Positions 17,904 through 28,854 of a stretch of DNA of 64,000 nt are shown in pieces. The position numbers and the translations under genes were made by a program. The stretch is from Xanthomonas albilineans (GTDB lineage Bacteria; Pseudomonadota; Gammaproteobacteria; Xanthomonadales; Xanthomonadaceae). The notes below the pieces were generated by a model, which worked only from the letters and a program-made list of their open reading frames with translations, was not told the origin of the DNA and did no database searches. The DNA lies in assembly GCF_002939705.1 (NCBI RefSeq), contig NZ_MDCB01000002.1, forward strand, positions 248,001 to 312,000. The letters are read 5' to 3'. Position 1 is the stretch's first letter; each line of letters opens with the position of its first letter.

Positions 17904-19214
17904 ATGAGCAACGAGCAAGGCTGGATCGCAACCAAAGGAACTGCACTGCAGGGTACGCTGACGGTGCCGGGCGATAAATCGGTATCGCACCGGGCGGTGA
18001 TGTTCGCGGCGCTGGCCGATGGTGTGTCGCGGATCGATGGGTTCCTCGAAGGCGAGGATACACGCTCGACTGCGGCGATCTTCGCCAAGCTTGGGGTGCG
18101 GATCGAAACGCCGTCGCCATCGCAGCGCCTTGTACATGGCGTTGGCGTCGATGGGCTGCGGGCGCCACAGGGCGAATTGGATTGCGGCAATGCGGGCACC
18201 GGCATGCGTCTGCTCGCCGGCCTGCTCGCGGCGCAGCCGTTCGACAGCGTGCTGGTCGGCGATGCGTCGTTGTCCAAGCGGCCGATGCGTCGGGTGACCG
18301 AGCCGCTGGCGTTGATGGGGGCGCGGATCGACACCGCGGCCAATGGCGTGCCGCCGCTGCGCATCCATGGTGGTCAGGCATTGCGTGCGATCGATTTCGT
18401 CTCGCCGGTGGCCAGCGCGCAGGTCAAGTCCGCCGTGCTGCTGGCTGGGTTGTATGCAGAGGGTGTCACCTTCGTGCAGGAGCCGCATCCCACCCGCGAC
18501 TACACCGAGCGCATGTTGTCCGCGTTCGGGGTAGAGATCGCGTTCGCACCGGGGCAGGCGCGCTTGCGCGGCGGTCAGCGCCTGCGTGCCACCGATATCG
18601 CGGTGCCGGCGGATTTCTCTTCTGCCGCGTTCTTTATTGTTGCGGCCAGCATCATCCCCGGCTCGGACATCACCTTGAAGGCAGTCGGACTCAATCCGCG
18701 TCGCACGGGTCTGCTCGCGGCGCTAAGGCTGATGGGCGCCGACATCGTCGAGCACAACCACAGCGAGCATGGCGGCGAGCCGGTGGCCGATCTGCGCGTG
18801 CGTTATGCCCTGCTGCGTGGTGCCAAGATCCCGGAAACGGTGGTGCCGGACATGATCGACGAATTCCCTGCGTTGTTTATCGCCGCCGCTGCGGCGCAGG
18901 GGCGGACCGTGGTCAGCGGTGCTGCCGAATTGCGAGTGAAGGAGTCGGATCGGTTGGCGGCGATGGCCACCGGTCTGCGCACGCTCGGCATCGTCGTCGA
19001 TGAGACGCCGGACGGTGCCACCATCCACGGCGGCACGTTGGGCGCGGGCACGATCGAAAGTCACGGCGATCACCGCATCGCGATGGCCTTCGCCATCGCC
19101 GGGCAGTTGGCACAGGGTGAAGTGAGAATCGAAGAGGTCGCCAATGTGGCGACGTCATTCCCGGGGTTCGACGCATTGGCGCGTCATGCGGGGTTCGCTT
19201 TGCGCGAAGCCTGA
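17904..19214 (+). CDS. aroA: 3-phosphoshikimate 1-carboxyvinyltransferase (EPSP synthase)
   Basis: AroA joins phosphoenolpyruvate to shikimate-3-phosphate in the shikimate pathway, supplying the chorismate used by PheA. Conserved elements include PGDKSVSHRAVMFAALADG near the N-terminus, LDCGNAGTGMRLLAGLLA (PEP and shikimate binding), and LRVKESDRL with HGDHRIAMAF near the C-terminus. Two consecutive ATG codons occur; 17904 is 6 bases from AGGA and is preferred over 17901 (3 bases). This gives 436 residues, the usual length. Third gene of the serC-pheA-aroA series. Confidence 0.97.
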   Translation: MSNEQGWIATKGTALQGTLTVPGDKSVSHRAVMFAALADGVSRIDGFLEGEDTRSTAAIFAKLGVRIETPSPSQRLVHGVGVDGLRAPQGELDCGNAGTGMRLLAGLLAAQPFDSVLVGDASLSKRPMRRVTEPLALMGARIDTAANGVPPLRIHGGQALRAIDFVSPVASAQVKSAVLLAGLYAEGVTFVQEPHPTRDYTERMLSAFGVEIAFAPGQARLRGGQRLRATDIAVPADFSSAAFFIVAASIIPGSDITLKAVGLNPRRTGLLAALRLMGADIVEHNHSEHGGEPVADLRVRYALLRGAKIPETVVPDMIDEFPALFIAAAAAQGRTVVSGAAELRVKESDRLAAMATGLRTLGIVVDETPDGATIHGGTLGAGTIESHGDHRIAMAFAIAGQLAQGEVRIEEVANVATSFPGFDALARHAGFALREA

Positions 19215-19216
19215 TG

Positions 19217-19236
19217 GCGCAGTGGGAGCACTGCGC
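19217..19236. terminator. Hairpin just after aroA
   Basis: GCGCAGTG and CACTGCGC form a perfect 8-bp stem with a GGAG loop starting 2 bases after the aroA stop. No T-tract follows on either strand, so it may act as an mRNA-end stabiliser or a weak terminator between convergent genes. Confidence 0.4.
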
Positions 19237-19258
19237 GCCCAGCGCGCACTCGTGGGTA

Positions 19259-19492
19259 TCAGCCTGGGCGCTTCTGCGGGGGCGGCGGGTCGTTGGCCGG
19301 TGTCGCCGATGACGTGTGTGGGCTGCTGATACCAGCCTCTTGATCGAACCCTAGCCACCACCCGCAAGCCCCCAATGCCAGGACGATCACGATCATCCAT
19401 GCCCACGGAGAACCTTGGTCTGCACCTACCTCTGGCGCACGGTCGTGTCGCCAGTCATTCGGATGCGGTGTTGTCTTGTAGTGACTCGACAT
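19259..19492 (-). CDS. Small single-pass membrane protein, function unknown
   Basis: The 77-residue protein starts at ATG 19492, which has AGGAG 7 bases upstream. It has a hydrophilic N-terminus, one transmembrane helix (WAWMIVIVLALGACGWWLGF, residues ~31-50) and a Pro/Ser/Thr-rich tail ending DPPPPQKRPG. I do not recognise a family. Its strong ribosome site and position between aroA and the TonB-like gene make it a plausible real gene. Confidence 0.55.
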   Translation of the reverse strand: MSSHYKTTPHPNDWRHDRAPEVGADQGSPWAWMIVIVLALGACGWWLGFDQEAGISSPHTSSATPANDPPPPQKRPG

Positions 19493-19599
19493 GACGGCAC
19501 TCCTGCACCGTGAGAGGACGCCTGTAGTGTTGTCCAAGATCCTCGCGCGCTGTGTCACTTGCATGTGAACACGGTCGCTGTGTCAGGGCTTGGATTCAG

Positions 19600-20259
19600 C
19601 TACGGTCCCGGCTTGAAATCGATCGGGATATCGATGCTGGCTGGCACCGGCCGTCCGTTCTGTTGCGCAGGACGGAACCGCCAGCGGCGCACGCTTTCCA
19701 TCGCCGCGCGGTCCAGATCGCGCGAGCCGCTGCGTTTGATGAGCGCCACGTTGGTGGGCATCCCGCTGTTGTCCACGTCGACGCGGACCACCGCCGTGCC
19801 GGCCTCGCCACGACGCAACGCCTCCGCCGGATAGCGTGGTGGCGGCATCTGACCTTCGATCGGTACCGGCCGGTCGCTTGTCGCGGATGCCCTGGCGACA
19901 GGGGAGGGGACGCTAGCCTCGGCGCCGGTTGTCACTGCGCTGGAGGTGCGCGCAGGTGGTGGAGTGGGGGCTGTTTCGACCAGCTTCGGCGTCTCCTGCG
20001 GCGGTGACGGTTTGGCCTGCGGCATTTCGCTGGCGCCGTTGCTGGCGGGTAGCGGTTCAGGTAGAGGTTTGATCGGTGCCGTCTCCTGCGCTACTTGTGC
20101 TGTCTGCGCTTGATGGAAATCCTCGTTTTTGCGTCCGAACAGCCAGACCACCGAGAACAACAGCAGACCGGTGGCGAAGGCGCTGCCTGTGATCGCGAGC
20201 AGGCGCCATGGTAGATGCAACACGCGGTCGGAGTTGGAGGACGGGGAGGAGGCGGGCAT
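19600..20259 (-). CDS. TonB family energy-transducer-like protein
   Basis: The 219-residue protein has the TonB plan: a short cytoplasmic N-terminus, one membrane helix (LLAITGSAFATGLLLFSVVW, residues ~22-41), a periplasmic Pro-rich linker (KPLPEPLPASNGASEMPQAK and following), and a C-terminal TonB domain containing PPPRYPAEALRRGEAGTAVV and MESVRRWRFRPA. Such proteins couple proton motive force to outer-membrane transport or act in envelope structure. No exbB/exbD or TonB-dependent receptor is adjacent, so its partner is unknown. The start at 20259 is the last ATG before the membrane helix. Confidence 0.85.
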   Translation of the reverse strand: MPASSPSSNSDRVLHLPWRLLAITGSAFATGLLLFSVVWLFGRKNEDFHQAQTAQVAQETAPIKPLPEPLPASNGASEMPQAKPSPPQETPKLVETAPTPPPARTSSAVTTGAEASVPSPVARASATSDRPVPIEGQMPPPRYPAEALRRGEAGTAVVRVDVDNSGMPTNVALIKRSGSRDLDRAAMESVRRWRFRPAQQNGRPVPASIDIPIDFKPGP

Positions 20260-20305
20260 GGGATTCACCGTGGGTAGCGCATCGATTCTGGCATGGGGGT
20301 GGTGA

Positions 20306-21670
<1,365 letters not shown>

Positions 21671-21673
21671 GAG

Positions 21674-21800
21674 TGGCTAACAAACGATGGCTTTGCTGCC
21701 GGACACGGCGCGGGCGGTGTCCGGAATCCTTATGTGCCTCAAGGCGTTTCCTGCGCGCTGTCCGCGCCCGCTGGACATGGCCGCCGCTCTTAGAGGGCGG
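21674..21800. repeat. Dispersed imperfect palindromic intergenic repeat, copy B
   Basis: This copy, beginning 3 bases after the serS stop, shares with 8181-8330 the ordered blocks AAACGA(C/T)GGC, CGGAATCCT(C/T)ATG(C/T)GCC and GCTGTCCGCGC(T/C)CGCTGGACA. It is more GC-rich at its right end (GCCGCTCTTAGAGGGCGG). The remaining 130 bases to the LysR gene show no clear element. Confidence 0.6.
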
Positions 21801-21929
21801 GATGGGGGGCCGGGGCGCATGATGATAGGGTATCGTGGCGAATGCGGTCGCTTTATACGGCCTATGTCGTTGTAAGATGAGAGCCGATCGGATCCGATTG
21901 TCCCCATCGTTCTGAATATCGAAAAGAAC

Positions 21930-22865
21930 ATGCACGACCTCAACGACCTGTACTACTTCGCGATGGTGGTCGATCACGGTGGCTTTGCCGCTGCCGAGCG
22001 TGCGCTGGGGATTCCCAAGTCGCGCTTGAGCCGCCGCATCAGTCAGCTGGAAAGCGACCTGGGCGTGCGTCTGCTGCAACGTTCCACGCGCCGCTTCGCC
22101 GTCACCGACCTGGGAATGAACGTGCACCGCCACGCGCAGATGATGCTGGCCGAAGCCCAGGCCGCGCGCGAAGTGGTGGACCGGCTGAGCGTCGAGCCGC
22201 GTGGCCTGGTCCGGGTCAGCGTGCCGGTATCGTTGGCGCAGATGCAATTGCCTAAATTGTTGCCCATGTTCCTTGATCGATATCCCAAGGTGCGGTTGCA
22301 GTTGAACATCAGCAACCGTCGCGTGGACATCATCAACGAAGGCTACGACGTCGCCTTGCGCGTGCGCTCGCGCCTGGACGACGATGGCAGTCTGGTGATG
22401 CGCAGCTTCGGCCAGGTGCAGGAACTGCTGGTGGCCAGCCCCAAATACCTCGACCGCGCTGGCCGCCCCAAGGAGCCGGAAGAGTTGGCTTCGCACGTGA
22501 CCCTGAGCATTAGCGAGGACGAGGTGCGCCAACACTGGGAACTGCATGGCCCTGCGGGCGAAGTACGACGTGTTGATTTGCAGCCGCGCGTGGCCGGGTT
22601 CGATTTCCCGCTGCTGCAATCGATGGTCAAGGACGGCTTCGGTGTCACCTTGCTGCCCGAGACGGTCTGTGCGGAGGCGGTGCGCAACGGCGAACTGGAA
22701 GTGGTATTGCCGAAATGGTCCTTGCCGCAGGGTATCTGCCATGCGGTGTTCGCCTCGCGTCGTGGCTTGTTGCCGGCGGTGCGGGTGTTCATCGACTTCC
22801 TTGCCGAACACCTGCCAGGGCAGCTCGAAGCCTCGCGTCTGCACTGTGGCAGTGACAGTCGATAG
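21930..22865 (+). CDS. LysR-family transcriptional regulator
   Basis: The 311-residue protein has the LysR helix-turn-helix at residues ~5-62 (DLYYFAMVVDHGGFAAAERA, then SRLSRRISQLESDLGVRLLQ) and a type 2 periplasmic-binding-like effector domain from ~90. The target and effector cannot be read from the sequence: no divergent gene shares its promoter region, since serS upstream is codirectional. The N-terminus and SRLSRRI motif are of the aminobenzoate/quinone-responsive LysR subgroup often seen next to small redox genes, but that assignment is weak. Confidence 0.92.
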   Translation: MHDLNDLYYFAMVVDHGGFAAAERALGIPKSRLSRRISQLESDLGVRLLQRSTRRFAVTDLGMNVHRHAQMMLAEAQAAREVVDRLSVEPRGLVRVSVPVSLAQMQLPKLLPMFLDRYPKVRLQLNISNRRVDIINEGYDVALRVRSRLDDDGSLVMRSFGQVQELLVASPKYLDRAGRPKEPEELASHVTLSISEDEVRQHWELHGPAGEVRRVDLQPRVAGFDFPLLQSMVKDGFGVTLLPETVCAEAVRNGELEVVLPKWSLPQGICHAVFASRRGLLPAVRVFIDFLAEHLPGQLEASRLHCGSDSR

Positions 22866-23062
22866 CGGACCAGCCCGATGTCGGTCGAGGTGAGCGAGCA
22901 AAACATGCGCTGGCGTGCGAAAATGCACCCGAGTGTGGGCAGACAGCAGCATGTGCGATGTCTGCCTTGGCGCAGCGAGAAGTCACGTGCACGTCGATAG
23001 GGTCGACATGGCGTGCGCACATGCTGCGGAATTTTTCCGACGGTATGCAGTAGTTCCAAATC

Positions 23063-23152
23063 GGAGAGATGGCCGAGCGGTTTAAGGCACCGGTCTTGAA
23101 AACCGGCGAAGGGTCAAACCTTCCGTGGGTTCGAATCCCACTCTCTCCGCCA
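23063..23152 (+). tRNA. serT: tRNA-Ser(UGA)
   Basis: The 90-nt sequence folds as a class II tRNA: acceptor stem GGAGAGA / TCTCTCC, discriminator G, encoded CCA at 23150-23152, T loop GTTCGAATC, anticodon stem CCGGT/ACCGG around loop CTTGAAA giving anticodon TGA, and the long variable arm characteristic of tRNA-Ser. No duplicate of its 3' end occurs elsewhere in the window, so there is no sign of an integrated island at this site. Confidence 0.97.
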
Positions 23153-23383
23153 GTTTTTGGGGAAGGTCTGTTTCCCCCGCCAATCCTGGATAACCTTGGG
23201 CCACTCTGCCTGCGTTGATGGGAAACCGTCGATGTACGGGCGTCAAGACGCGCATACGTGCCGCAGCGCATGGCTTGGTGCGCGTCACGGTCGGGCTTAC
23301 CATGGGCATCTTCTGCGGACTGCGGAAGCTCGCACCCCCCGCGCCAGCGGCACGCTGCCGCAGATGCCCAACAAAGGAACGGC

Positions 23384-24670
23384 ATGCCTGTCGAAACTCT
23401 GTTCGATCCGTCCCCGCGTATTGCCGTCATCGGCCTCGGATATGTTGGCCTGCCGCTGGCGGTGGCGTTCGGTGCGCGCTACGACACCCTTGGCTACGAC
23501 ATCGATGCACAACGCGTGGCACAACTGCGTGCTGGGTACGATCAGACCTTGGAGATGCAGCCGGAGGAGTTGCGCGCTGGCGTACAGTTGCACTACAGCG
23601 ATGATGTGGCCGCGTTGCGTGACCGCACGGTCTACATCGTCACCGTGCCGACCCCGATCGATGCGCAGGAGCAGCCGGACTTGCAGCCGCTGCGTCAGGC
23701 CAGCCAATTGTTGGCTGGCGTACTCAAGCGCGGCGATCTGGTGATCTACGAATCCACGGTGTACCCGGGGACGACCGAGGAAGTGTGCGTGCCGCTGCTG
23801 GAGCAGGGCTCGGGCTTGCGCTGCAACGTCGACTTTCATTGCGGCTACAGCCCGGAGCGGGTCAGTCCCGGCGATCGCCAGCGGCGCCTCACCGATATCC
23901 GCAAGATCACTTCCGGCTCCAATCCCACCGCTGCCGCGGCAGTCGATGCGCTGTACGCGGAGATCATCACGGCCGGCACTTGGCGTGCGCCTTCGATCCG
24001 TGTAGCCGAGGCGGCCAAGGTGGTGGAAAACATTCAGCGCGACGTCAATATCGCCCTGGTCAACGAATTGGCGTTGATCTTCGATCGGCTGGACATTGAT
24101 ACCCAGGATGTGCTGGAGGCAGCGGGTACCAAGTGGAACTTCCTGCCGTTCCGACCTGGTCTGGTTGGCGGCCATTGCATTGGCGTGGACCCGTATTACT
24201 TGCTACACAAGTCCGAAAGCGTCGGCTATCACCCGGATCTGATCCATACCGCGCGCAAGGTCAATAACCGGGTTGGCGCGCATGTCGCCGCGCGGGTGCA
24301 GGCGTTGCTGGCCGGCAAGGGCGTGCCGATGGTGGCGGCCCATGTACTGGTGCTCGGTGTCACCTTCAAGGAAAACTGCCCGGACTTGCGCAATAGTCGA
24401 GCGCTGGAATTGGTCCAGACGTTGGCTGCCACCGGTGCCCGAGTGGACGCTTGCGACCCTTGGGCCGATCCGCAGGCTGCGCGTGCGCATGGCGTCGACC
24501 TGCTGCCCGCGCCGGTCCCTGGTCGTTACGATGCGGTGGTGCTGGCGGTGGCGCACGATGCTTACCGCAGCCTCGCTGCCACGCAGATTCGTGCGCTCGG
24601 CAACTCGGATCTAGTGGTCTACGACGTTAAGTCGGTGTGGCCGCGCGAGGTGGTGGACGACCGGCTGTAG
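23384..24670 (+). CDS. UDP-N-acetylhexosamine 6-dehydrogenase (TviB/WbpA-like)
   Basis: The 428-residue nucleotide-sugar dehydrogenase has the NAD motif VIGLGYVGLPLAVAFG at residues ~13-28, the NAD/substrate motif VPTPID and the catalytic Cys in VGGHCIGVDPYYL near residue 263. It is closer to the TviB/VipA and WbpA group, which oxidise UDP-GlcNAc or UDP-GalNAc to uronic acids, than to UDP-glucose dehydrogenases; the exact substrate is not determinable here. The ATG at 23384 has AAAGGA 7 bases upstream. It stands alone beside the tRNA-Ser, without polysaccharide genes, so it likely feeds a cell-surface glycan locus elsewhere. Confidence 0.85.
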   Translation: MPVETLFDPSPRIAVIGLGYVGLPLAVAFGARYDTLGYDIDAQRVAQLRAGYDQTLEMQPEELRAGVQLHYSDDVAALRDRTVYIVTVPTPIDAQEQPDLQPLRQASQLLAGVLKRGDLVIYESTVYPGTTEEVCVPLLEQGSGLRCNVDFHCGYSPERVSPGDRQRRLTDIRKITSGSNPTAAAAVDALYAEIITAGTWRAPSIRVAEAAKVVENIQRDVNIALVNELALIFDRLDIDTQDVLEAAGTKWNFLPFRPGLVGGHCIGVDPYYLLHKSESVGYHPDLIHTARKVNNRVGAHVAARVQALLAGKGVPMVAAHVLVLGVTFKENCPDLRNSRALELVQTLAATGARVDACDPWADPQAARAHGVDLLPAPVPGRYDAVVLAVAHDAYRSLAATQIRALGNSDLVVYDVKSVWPREVVDDRL

Positions 24671-24800
24671 TCGCGTCGTCCCTGTCCGGATGGTCTCATG
24701 ACGCTGTACGCGGGCGGAGCGGGGCAGTCGCGCTCCGACGTCATTGCCCGCCGTCAGCGCCTACACTCGCCGCTGGCTTTCGACTCCCGCAAGGAACGTC

Positions 24801-26423
24801 ATGCACCGTTACCTAGCTTATATCGCCAGTTGTTTGTTCCTGGCGTTGTCCATCGCGTTGTGCGCGATCTGGCCACTGTGGGGTTTGGGTGTGGTCGCAT
24901 TCGCGCTGCTGTCCGTACTTGGCACGGTGGATCTGTTGCAGACGCGTAGTACGTTGCGCCGCAACTACCCGATCCTGGCGCATTTCCGCTATGCACTGGA
25001 ATCGGTCGGTCCGGAGATGCGTCAATACTTCCTGCAGAGCGATATCGAAGAGGCACCGTTCTCGCGTCAACAGCGCGCCTTGGTCTACGAGCGTGCCAAA
25101 AACGTCATGGATGTTGTGCCGTTCGGGACTCAGCGTAGCGCTTATGCGGCCGATTACGAATGGATCAACCATTCCTTGGCCACCAGCAAAATTGCCGACC
25201 ACGACTTTCGCCTCATCGTGGGTGCCGATTGCGCGCAGCCATACTCGGCCAGCGTATTCAATATTTCGGCGATGAGTTTCGGTGCGCTGTCGGCCAACGC
25301 CATCCGCGCACTCAACGGTGGCGCGCGCCAAGGCGGCTTCTATCACGACACCGGTGAAGGCTCGATTTCGCCCTATCACCGCGAAGGTGGTGGCGACTTG
25401 GTGTGGGAAATCGGCTCCGGCTATTTCGGTTGCCGTGATGCAAACGGGCATTTCGACGAACCGCGTTTCGTCGCCAGTGCCACCTTGGCGCAGGTCAAGA
25501 TGATCGAGATCAAGCTCTCGCAGGGGGCCAAGCCGGGTCATGGCGGTGTGCTGCCGGCGGCCAAGGTCAGCGCCGAGATCGCGGCCGCGCGCGGGGTGGC
25601 GCTGGGTCGGGATTGCGTATCGCCCTCCCGCCATACGGCGTTCTCCACGCCGTTGGAGCTGCTGCAGTTCGTCGCCCGGCTGCGCACGCTGTCTGGCGGC
25701 AAGCCGACCGGGTTCAAATTGGCGATCGGCCATCCCTGGGAGTGGTTCGCCATCGCCAAGGCGATGCAGGAGAGCGGGATGTACCCGGACTTCATCGTTG
25801 TCGATGGTGCCGAGGGCGGCACCGGCGCCGCGCCGGCGGAGTTCATCGACCATGTCGGCGTACCCATGCAGGAGGCGCTGCTGTTGGTGCACAACACGCT
25901 GGTCGGGCTGGACATCCGCGAGCGGGTCAAGCTCGGCGCGGCTGGCAAGATCACCAGTGCCTTCGACATCGCGCGGACCCTGGCGCTGGGCGCGGACTGG
26001 TGCAATGCCGCGCGCGGCTTCATGTTCGCGTTGGGCTGCATTCAGTCATTGAGCTGCCATAACGACCGTTGCCCGACTGGCGTCGCCACCCAGGACCGCC
26101 GCCGCTGGCAGCACCTAGATCCGACCGACAAGGCCAACCGGGTCGCGCACTATCACGCCAATACGCTCAAGGCATTGGCCGAGCTGCTTTGTGCCGCTGG
26201 CCTGCAACACCCGGCGCAGCTCGGGCCTGAACACATTCTACGTCGGGTTTCGCATGTGGAGATCCGCTCGCTGGCGTCCCTCTATTCTTATCTGGAGCCG
26301 GGCGAACTGTTGCGGACGCTTCCTGACCATGCGGTGTTTCGCGATTACTGGGAAGCTGCGCGCAGCGATTCGTTTCAGCCGCCGCCGCGGATTCGTCGCC
26401 TAAGCGATAGTAAATCGCGCTGA
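24801..26423 (+). CDS. FMN-binding glutamate synthase family protein
   Basis: The 540-residue protein begins with two hydrophobic segments (residues ~4-50: YLAYIASCLFLALSIALCAI ...), then a GltB-type (beta/alpha)8 FMN domain with ISAMSFGALSANAIRALNGG, KPGHGGVLPAAKV and VVDGAEGGTGAAPAEF. Cys residues in CIQSLSCHNDRCPTGVAT resemble the [3Fe-4S] cluster motif of glutamate synthases. It lacks the amidotransferase and GXGXG domains of full GltB, as is usual for this membrane-linked family, so its reaction is unproved. The ATG at 24801 has AAGGAA upstream. Confidence 0.88.
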   Translation: MHRYLAYIASCLFLALSIALCAIWPLWGLGVVAFALLSVLGTVDLLQTRSTLRRNYPILAHFRYALESVGPEMRQYFLQSDIEEAPFSRQQRALVYERAKNVMDVVPFGTQRSAYAADYEWINHSLATSKIADHDFRLIVGADCAQPYSASVFNISAMSFGALSANAIRALNGGARQGGFYHDTGEGSISPYHREGGGDLVWEIGSGYFGCRDANGHFDEPRFVASATLAQVKMIEIKLSQGAKPGHGGVLPAAKVSAEIAAARGVALGRDCVSPSRHTAFSTPLELLQFVARLRTLSGGKPTGFKLAIGHPWEWFAIAKAMQESGMYPDFIVVDGAEGGTGAAPAEFIDHVGVPMQEALLLVHNTLVGLDIRERVKLGAAGKITSAFDIARTLALGADWCNAARGFMFALGCIQSLSCHNDRCPTGVATQDRRRWQHLDPTDKANRVAHYHANTLKALAELLCAAGLQHPAQLGPEHILRRVSHVEIRSLASLYSYLEPGELLRTLPDHAVFRDYWEAARSDSFQPPPRIRRLSDSKSR

Positions 26424-26618
26424 GCACCCGGAGCCTTCAGTCCTAGCCAGTCCCTGCCGATATGAGGGATGCCAGAATGCGCCGATGACGGGACCAGGTG
26501 ACGGCGGCAGGGGGCGGACCCGCGATTTGCGTGGGGTCCGGCTGGTGCCGACGGCCCTGTTAGGCTCATTCTCCCTTGACGCCATGGCCGGCTATTGTGA
26601 TGGTTATATTTAAACTGC

Positions 26619-28814
26619 ATGCCCCGCATGAGCCAGACCCAGCCTCCTTCCTTCATCCCTCTGCCATTGCCGGAGTGGGAGCCGCAACGATTGCGTGCGT
26701 TGGCCGAACTGGAGATGTTGGATACGCCGCCGGAGTCGGTCTTCAATGACCTGATTTGGCTTGCCAGTCAACTGTGCGAAGTACCGATCGCGATTGTGTC
26801 GCTGATCGACGAGCGGCGCCAATGGTTCAAGGCGAGCTGTGGGCTGGACGTGATCGAGACCCCGCGCGAGCTGGCGTTCTGCGCCTATGCGCTGCTGTCG
26901 CCAAACTTGATGGAAGTCCCCGATGCACTGTTGGACCCGCGCTTTGCCCAAAATGCGTTGGTGTTGGGGGCGCCGCACATCCGCTTCTATGCCGGCATGC
27001 CCTTGCTGGGCAGTGGCGGCTATATCTACGGCACCTTATGCGTGATCGACACCCGGCCGCGGCAGTTGAGCGAGCGTCAGCGCGAAGGACTGCAGCGCTT
27101 AGCCAAGCAGGTCACCGCGCAACTGGAGACGCGCCGCGATGGCCGCATCGCCCAGACCCAGGCGCAGACACTGTCGTTGCTGCTGGAGACCATGCCCGAT
27201 GCCGTGGTGTCGTGTACGGCCGACGGCACCCTGGGTCAGTTCAACCGCGTTGCGCGGCAATGGCATAGCGCCGATCCCCGCGCGCTGCCGCCGGCGCAAT
27301 GGCCGGAGCACTTCAATTTGTTCGATGCAGACGGCGAACGCCTGCTCGAGATGGAGCAGGTGCCGCTGGTGCGCGCCTGGCGTGGCGAGTCGATACGCGA
27401 CGTGGAGATGGTGATCGCCGCCAAGGGGCAACAGCAGCGGAGCGTGCTGTGCAATGCCGAGCGTCTGTACGCCCCCGACGGAGACATCCTCGGCGCGGTG
27501 TGCGTGATGCGCGATGTCACCGCTGAACGCGAGGCCACGCGTGCGGCGCTGCTTGCTGGACAGCGCTTCTCCGGTGCGTTTTCGGCGGCCGCCCATGGTA
27601 TGGCGCTGGTATCGCTGGAAGGACGCTGGCTGGAGGTCAACGATGCCTTGTGCGCGATGCTCGGTTACAGTCGCGCGCAGTTGCTGGACATGGATTTCAG
27701 ACGTATCACGCATCCGGAGGATATTGCCAGGGACGCGGCGTTGCTGGAGGAGTTGGTTGCTGGCGAGCGTAACGATTACCACTTGGACAAGCGCTATCTC
27801 TGTCGTGATGGCCGTACCTTGTGGGCGCATCTTGCGGTATCGCTGGTGCGCGACGAACACCAGCGTCCGGTGCATTTCGTCTCGCAAATCCAGGATGTCA
27901 CGGAGAGGCAGCTGGCCGAGCAGCGTTTGCGCCACAGCGAATCGCAGCTACGCACGATCGCCGATAATGCGCCGGCATTGATTGCCTACGTCGATCGCGA
28001 TCTGCGCTTCCAGTTTGTTAACAAGCCCTATGCCGATTGGTTCGCGCTGCTGCCGGCACAGATCGTCGGCCGTCATCTGCACGAGGTACTGGATCAGGTG
28101 CAGTTCGAACTGCTTGCCACGCACGTGTCACCGGCGTTGGATGGGCAGCCAGCGCAGTTCGACGCCGAGCTCAACGATGCGGCTGGCCAGGCGCGGATCA
28201 TGCATTTCAGCTTAGTGCCGGATGATGCATTGGCGCCGCAACGTGCCGGTTTCCACATGATGGTCAGCGATATTACCGGACAGACCCGGTCGGCGCGGAT
28301 GATGGAAGCGCGTGCGCTGCACGACGAGCTGACCGGGCTGCCCAACCGTATGGCCTGGAATCAGGCTCTGCGCCAACTGCTCAATCAATCTGGGCGTCGC
28401 AGCGATGCCCATGCTGCGTTGATGTTCCTGGATATGAACGATTTCAAGGGTATCAACGATCGCTACGGTCACCATGTCGGTGACGCGGTGCTGGTGCATT
28501 TCGCCCGCCTGCTCAAGACGTGCCTGCGCGAGAAAGACTTCATTGCGCGGCTGGGCGGTGACGAATTCGTGGTCCTGTTGGACATTCTCGACGACCCGCA
28601 CCGCGAGGCGACTGCTGCGGCGGAGCGGGTGCTGGCCGTCGCCGCCGAGGGCTGTCTGGTCGAAGGCCAGCGTCTGCCGCTGCAGCCGAGCATCGGCATC
28701 GCTCTGCAGACTGGCCCCGTCTTTGACCCGACACTACTCACGCAGCGTGCGGACGAGGCAATGTATGCGGCCAAGCGTGACCCCAACCGTCGCGTGCAGA
28801 TCGCGACGCTCTGA
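26619..28814 (+). CDS. GAF-PAS-PAS-PAS diguanylate cyclase
   Basis: The 731-residue cytoplasmic signalling protein has a GAF domain at ~35-170 (VFNDLIWLASQLCEVPIAIV), three PAS-like segments at ~185-295, 310-430 and 440-550, and a GGDEF domain at ~565-725. The active motif is intact (ARLGGDEFVVLL, near residue 646) and an RxxD inhibitory site (REKD) sits exactly five residues before it, so cyclic di-GMP synthesis with product inhibition is expected. No EAL domain. The ATG at 26619 follows TATTTA by 6 bases and may be leaderless; ATG 26628 is the alternative. Confidence 0.92.
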   Translation: MPRMSQTQPPSFIPLPLPEWEPQRLRALAELEMLDTPPESVFNDLIWLASQLCEVPIAIVSLIDERRQWFKASCGLDVIETPRELAFCAYALLSPNLMEVPDALLDPRFAQNALVLGAPHIRFYAGMPLLGSGGYIYGTLCVIDTRPRQLSERQREGLQRLAKQVTAQLETRRDGRIAQTQAQTLSLLLETMPDAVVSCTADGTLGQFNRVARQWHSADPRALPPAQWPEHFNLFDADGERLLEMEQVPLVRAWRGESIRDVEMVIAAKGQQQRSVLCNAERLYAPDGDILGAVCVMRDVTAEREATRAALLAGQRFSGAFSAAAHGMALVSLEGRWLEVNDALCAMLGYSRAQLLDMDFRRITHPEDIARDAALLEELVAGERNDYHLDKRYLCRDGRTLWAHLAVSLVRDEHQRPVHFVSQIQDVTERQLAEQRLRHSESQLRTIADNAPALIAYVDRDLRFQFVNKPYADWFALLPAQIVGRHLHEVLDQVQFELLATHVSPALDGQPAQFDAELNDAAGQARIMHFSLVPDDALAPQRAGFHMMVSDITGQTRSARMMEARALHDELTGLPNRMAWNQALRQLLNQSGRRSDAHAALMFLDMNDFKGINDRYGHHVGDAVLVHFARLLKTCLREKDFIARLGGDEFVVLLDILDDPHREATAAAERVLAVAAEGCLVEGQRLPLQPSIGIALQTGPVFDPTLLTQRADEAMYAAKRDPNRRVQIATL

Positions 28815-28854
28815 GCGTCGCGCTGGCCCATCCCGGTACCGGGCGCTACCGTGT

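Noticed and set aside
23153-23383. Genomic island boundary at tRNA-Ser
   Set aside because: No integrase and no second copy of the tRNA 3' end occur in the window.
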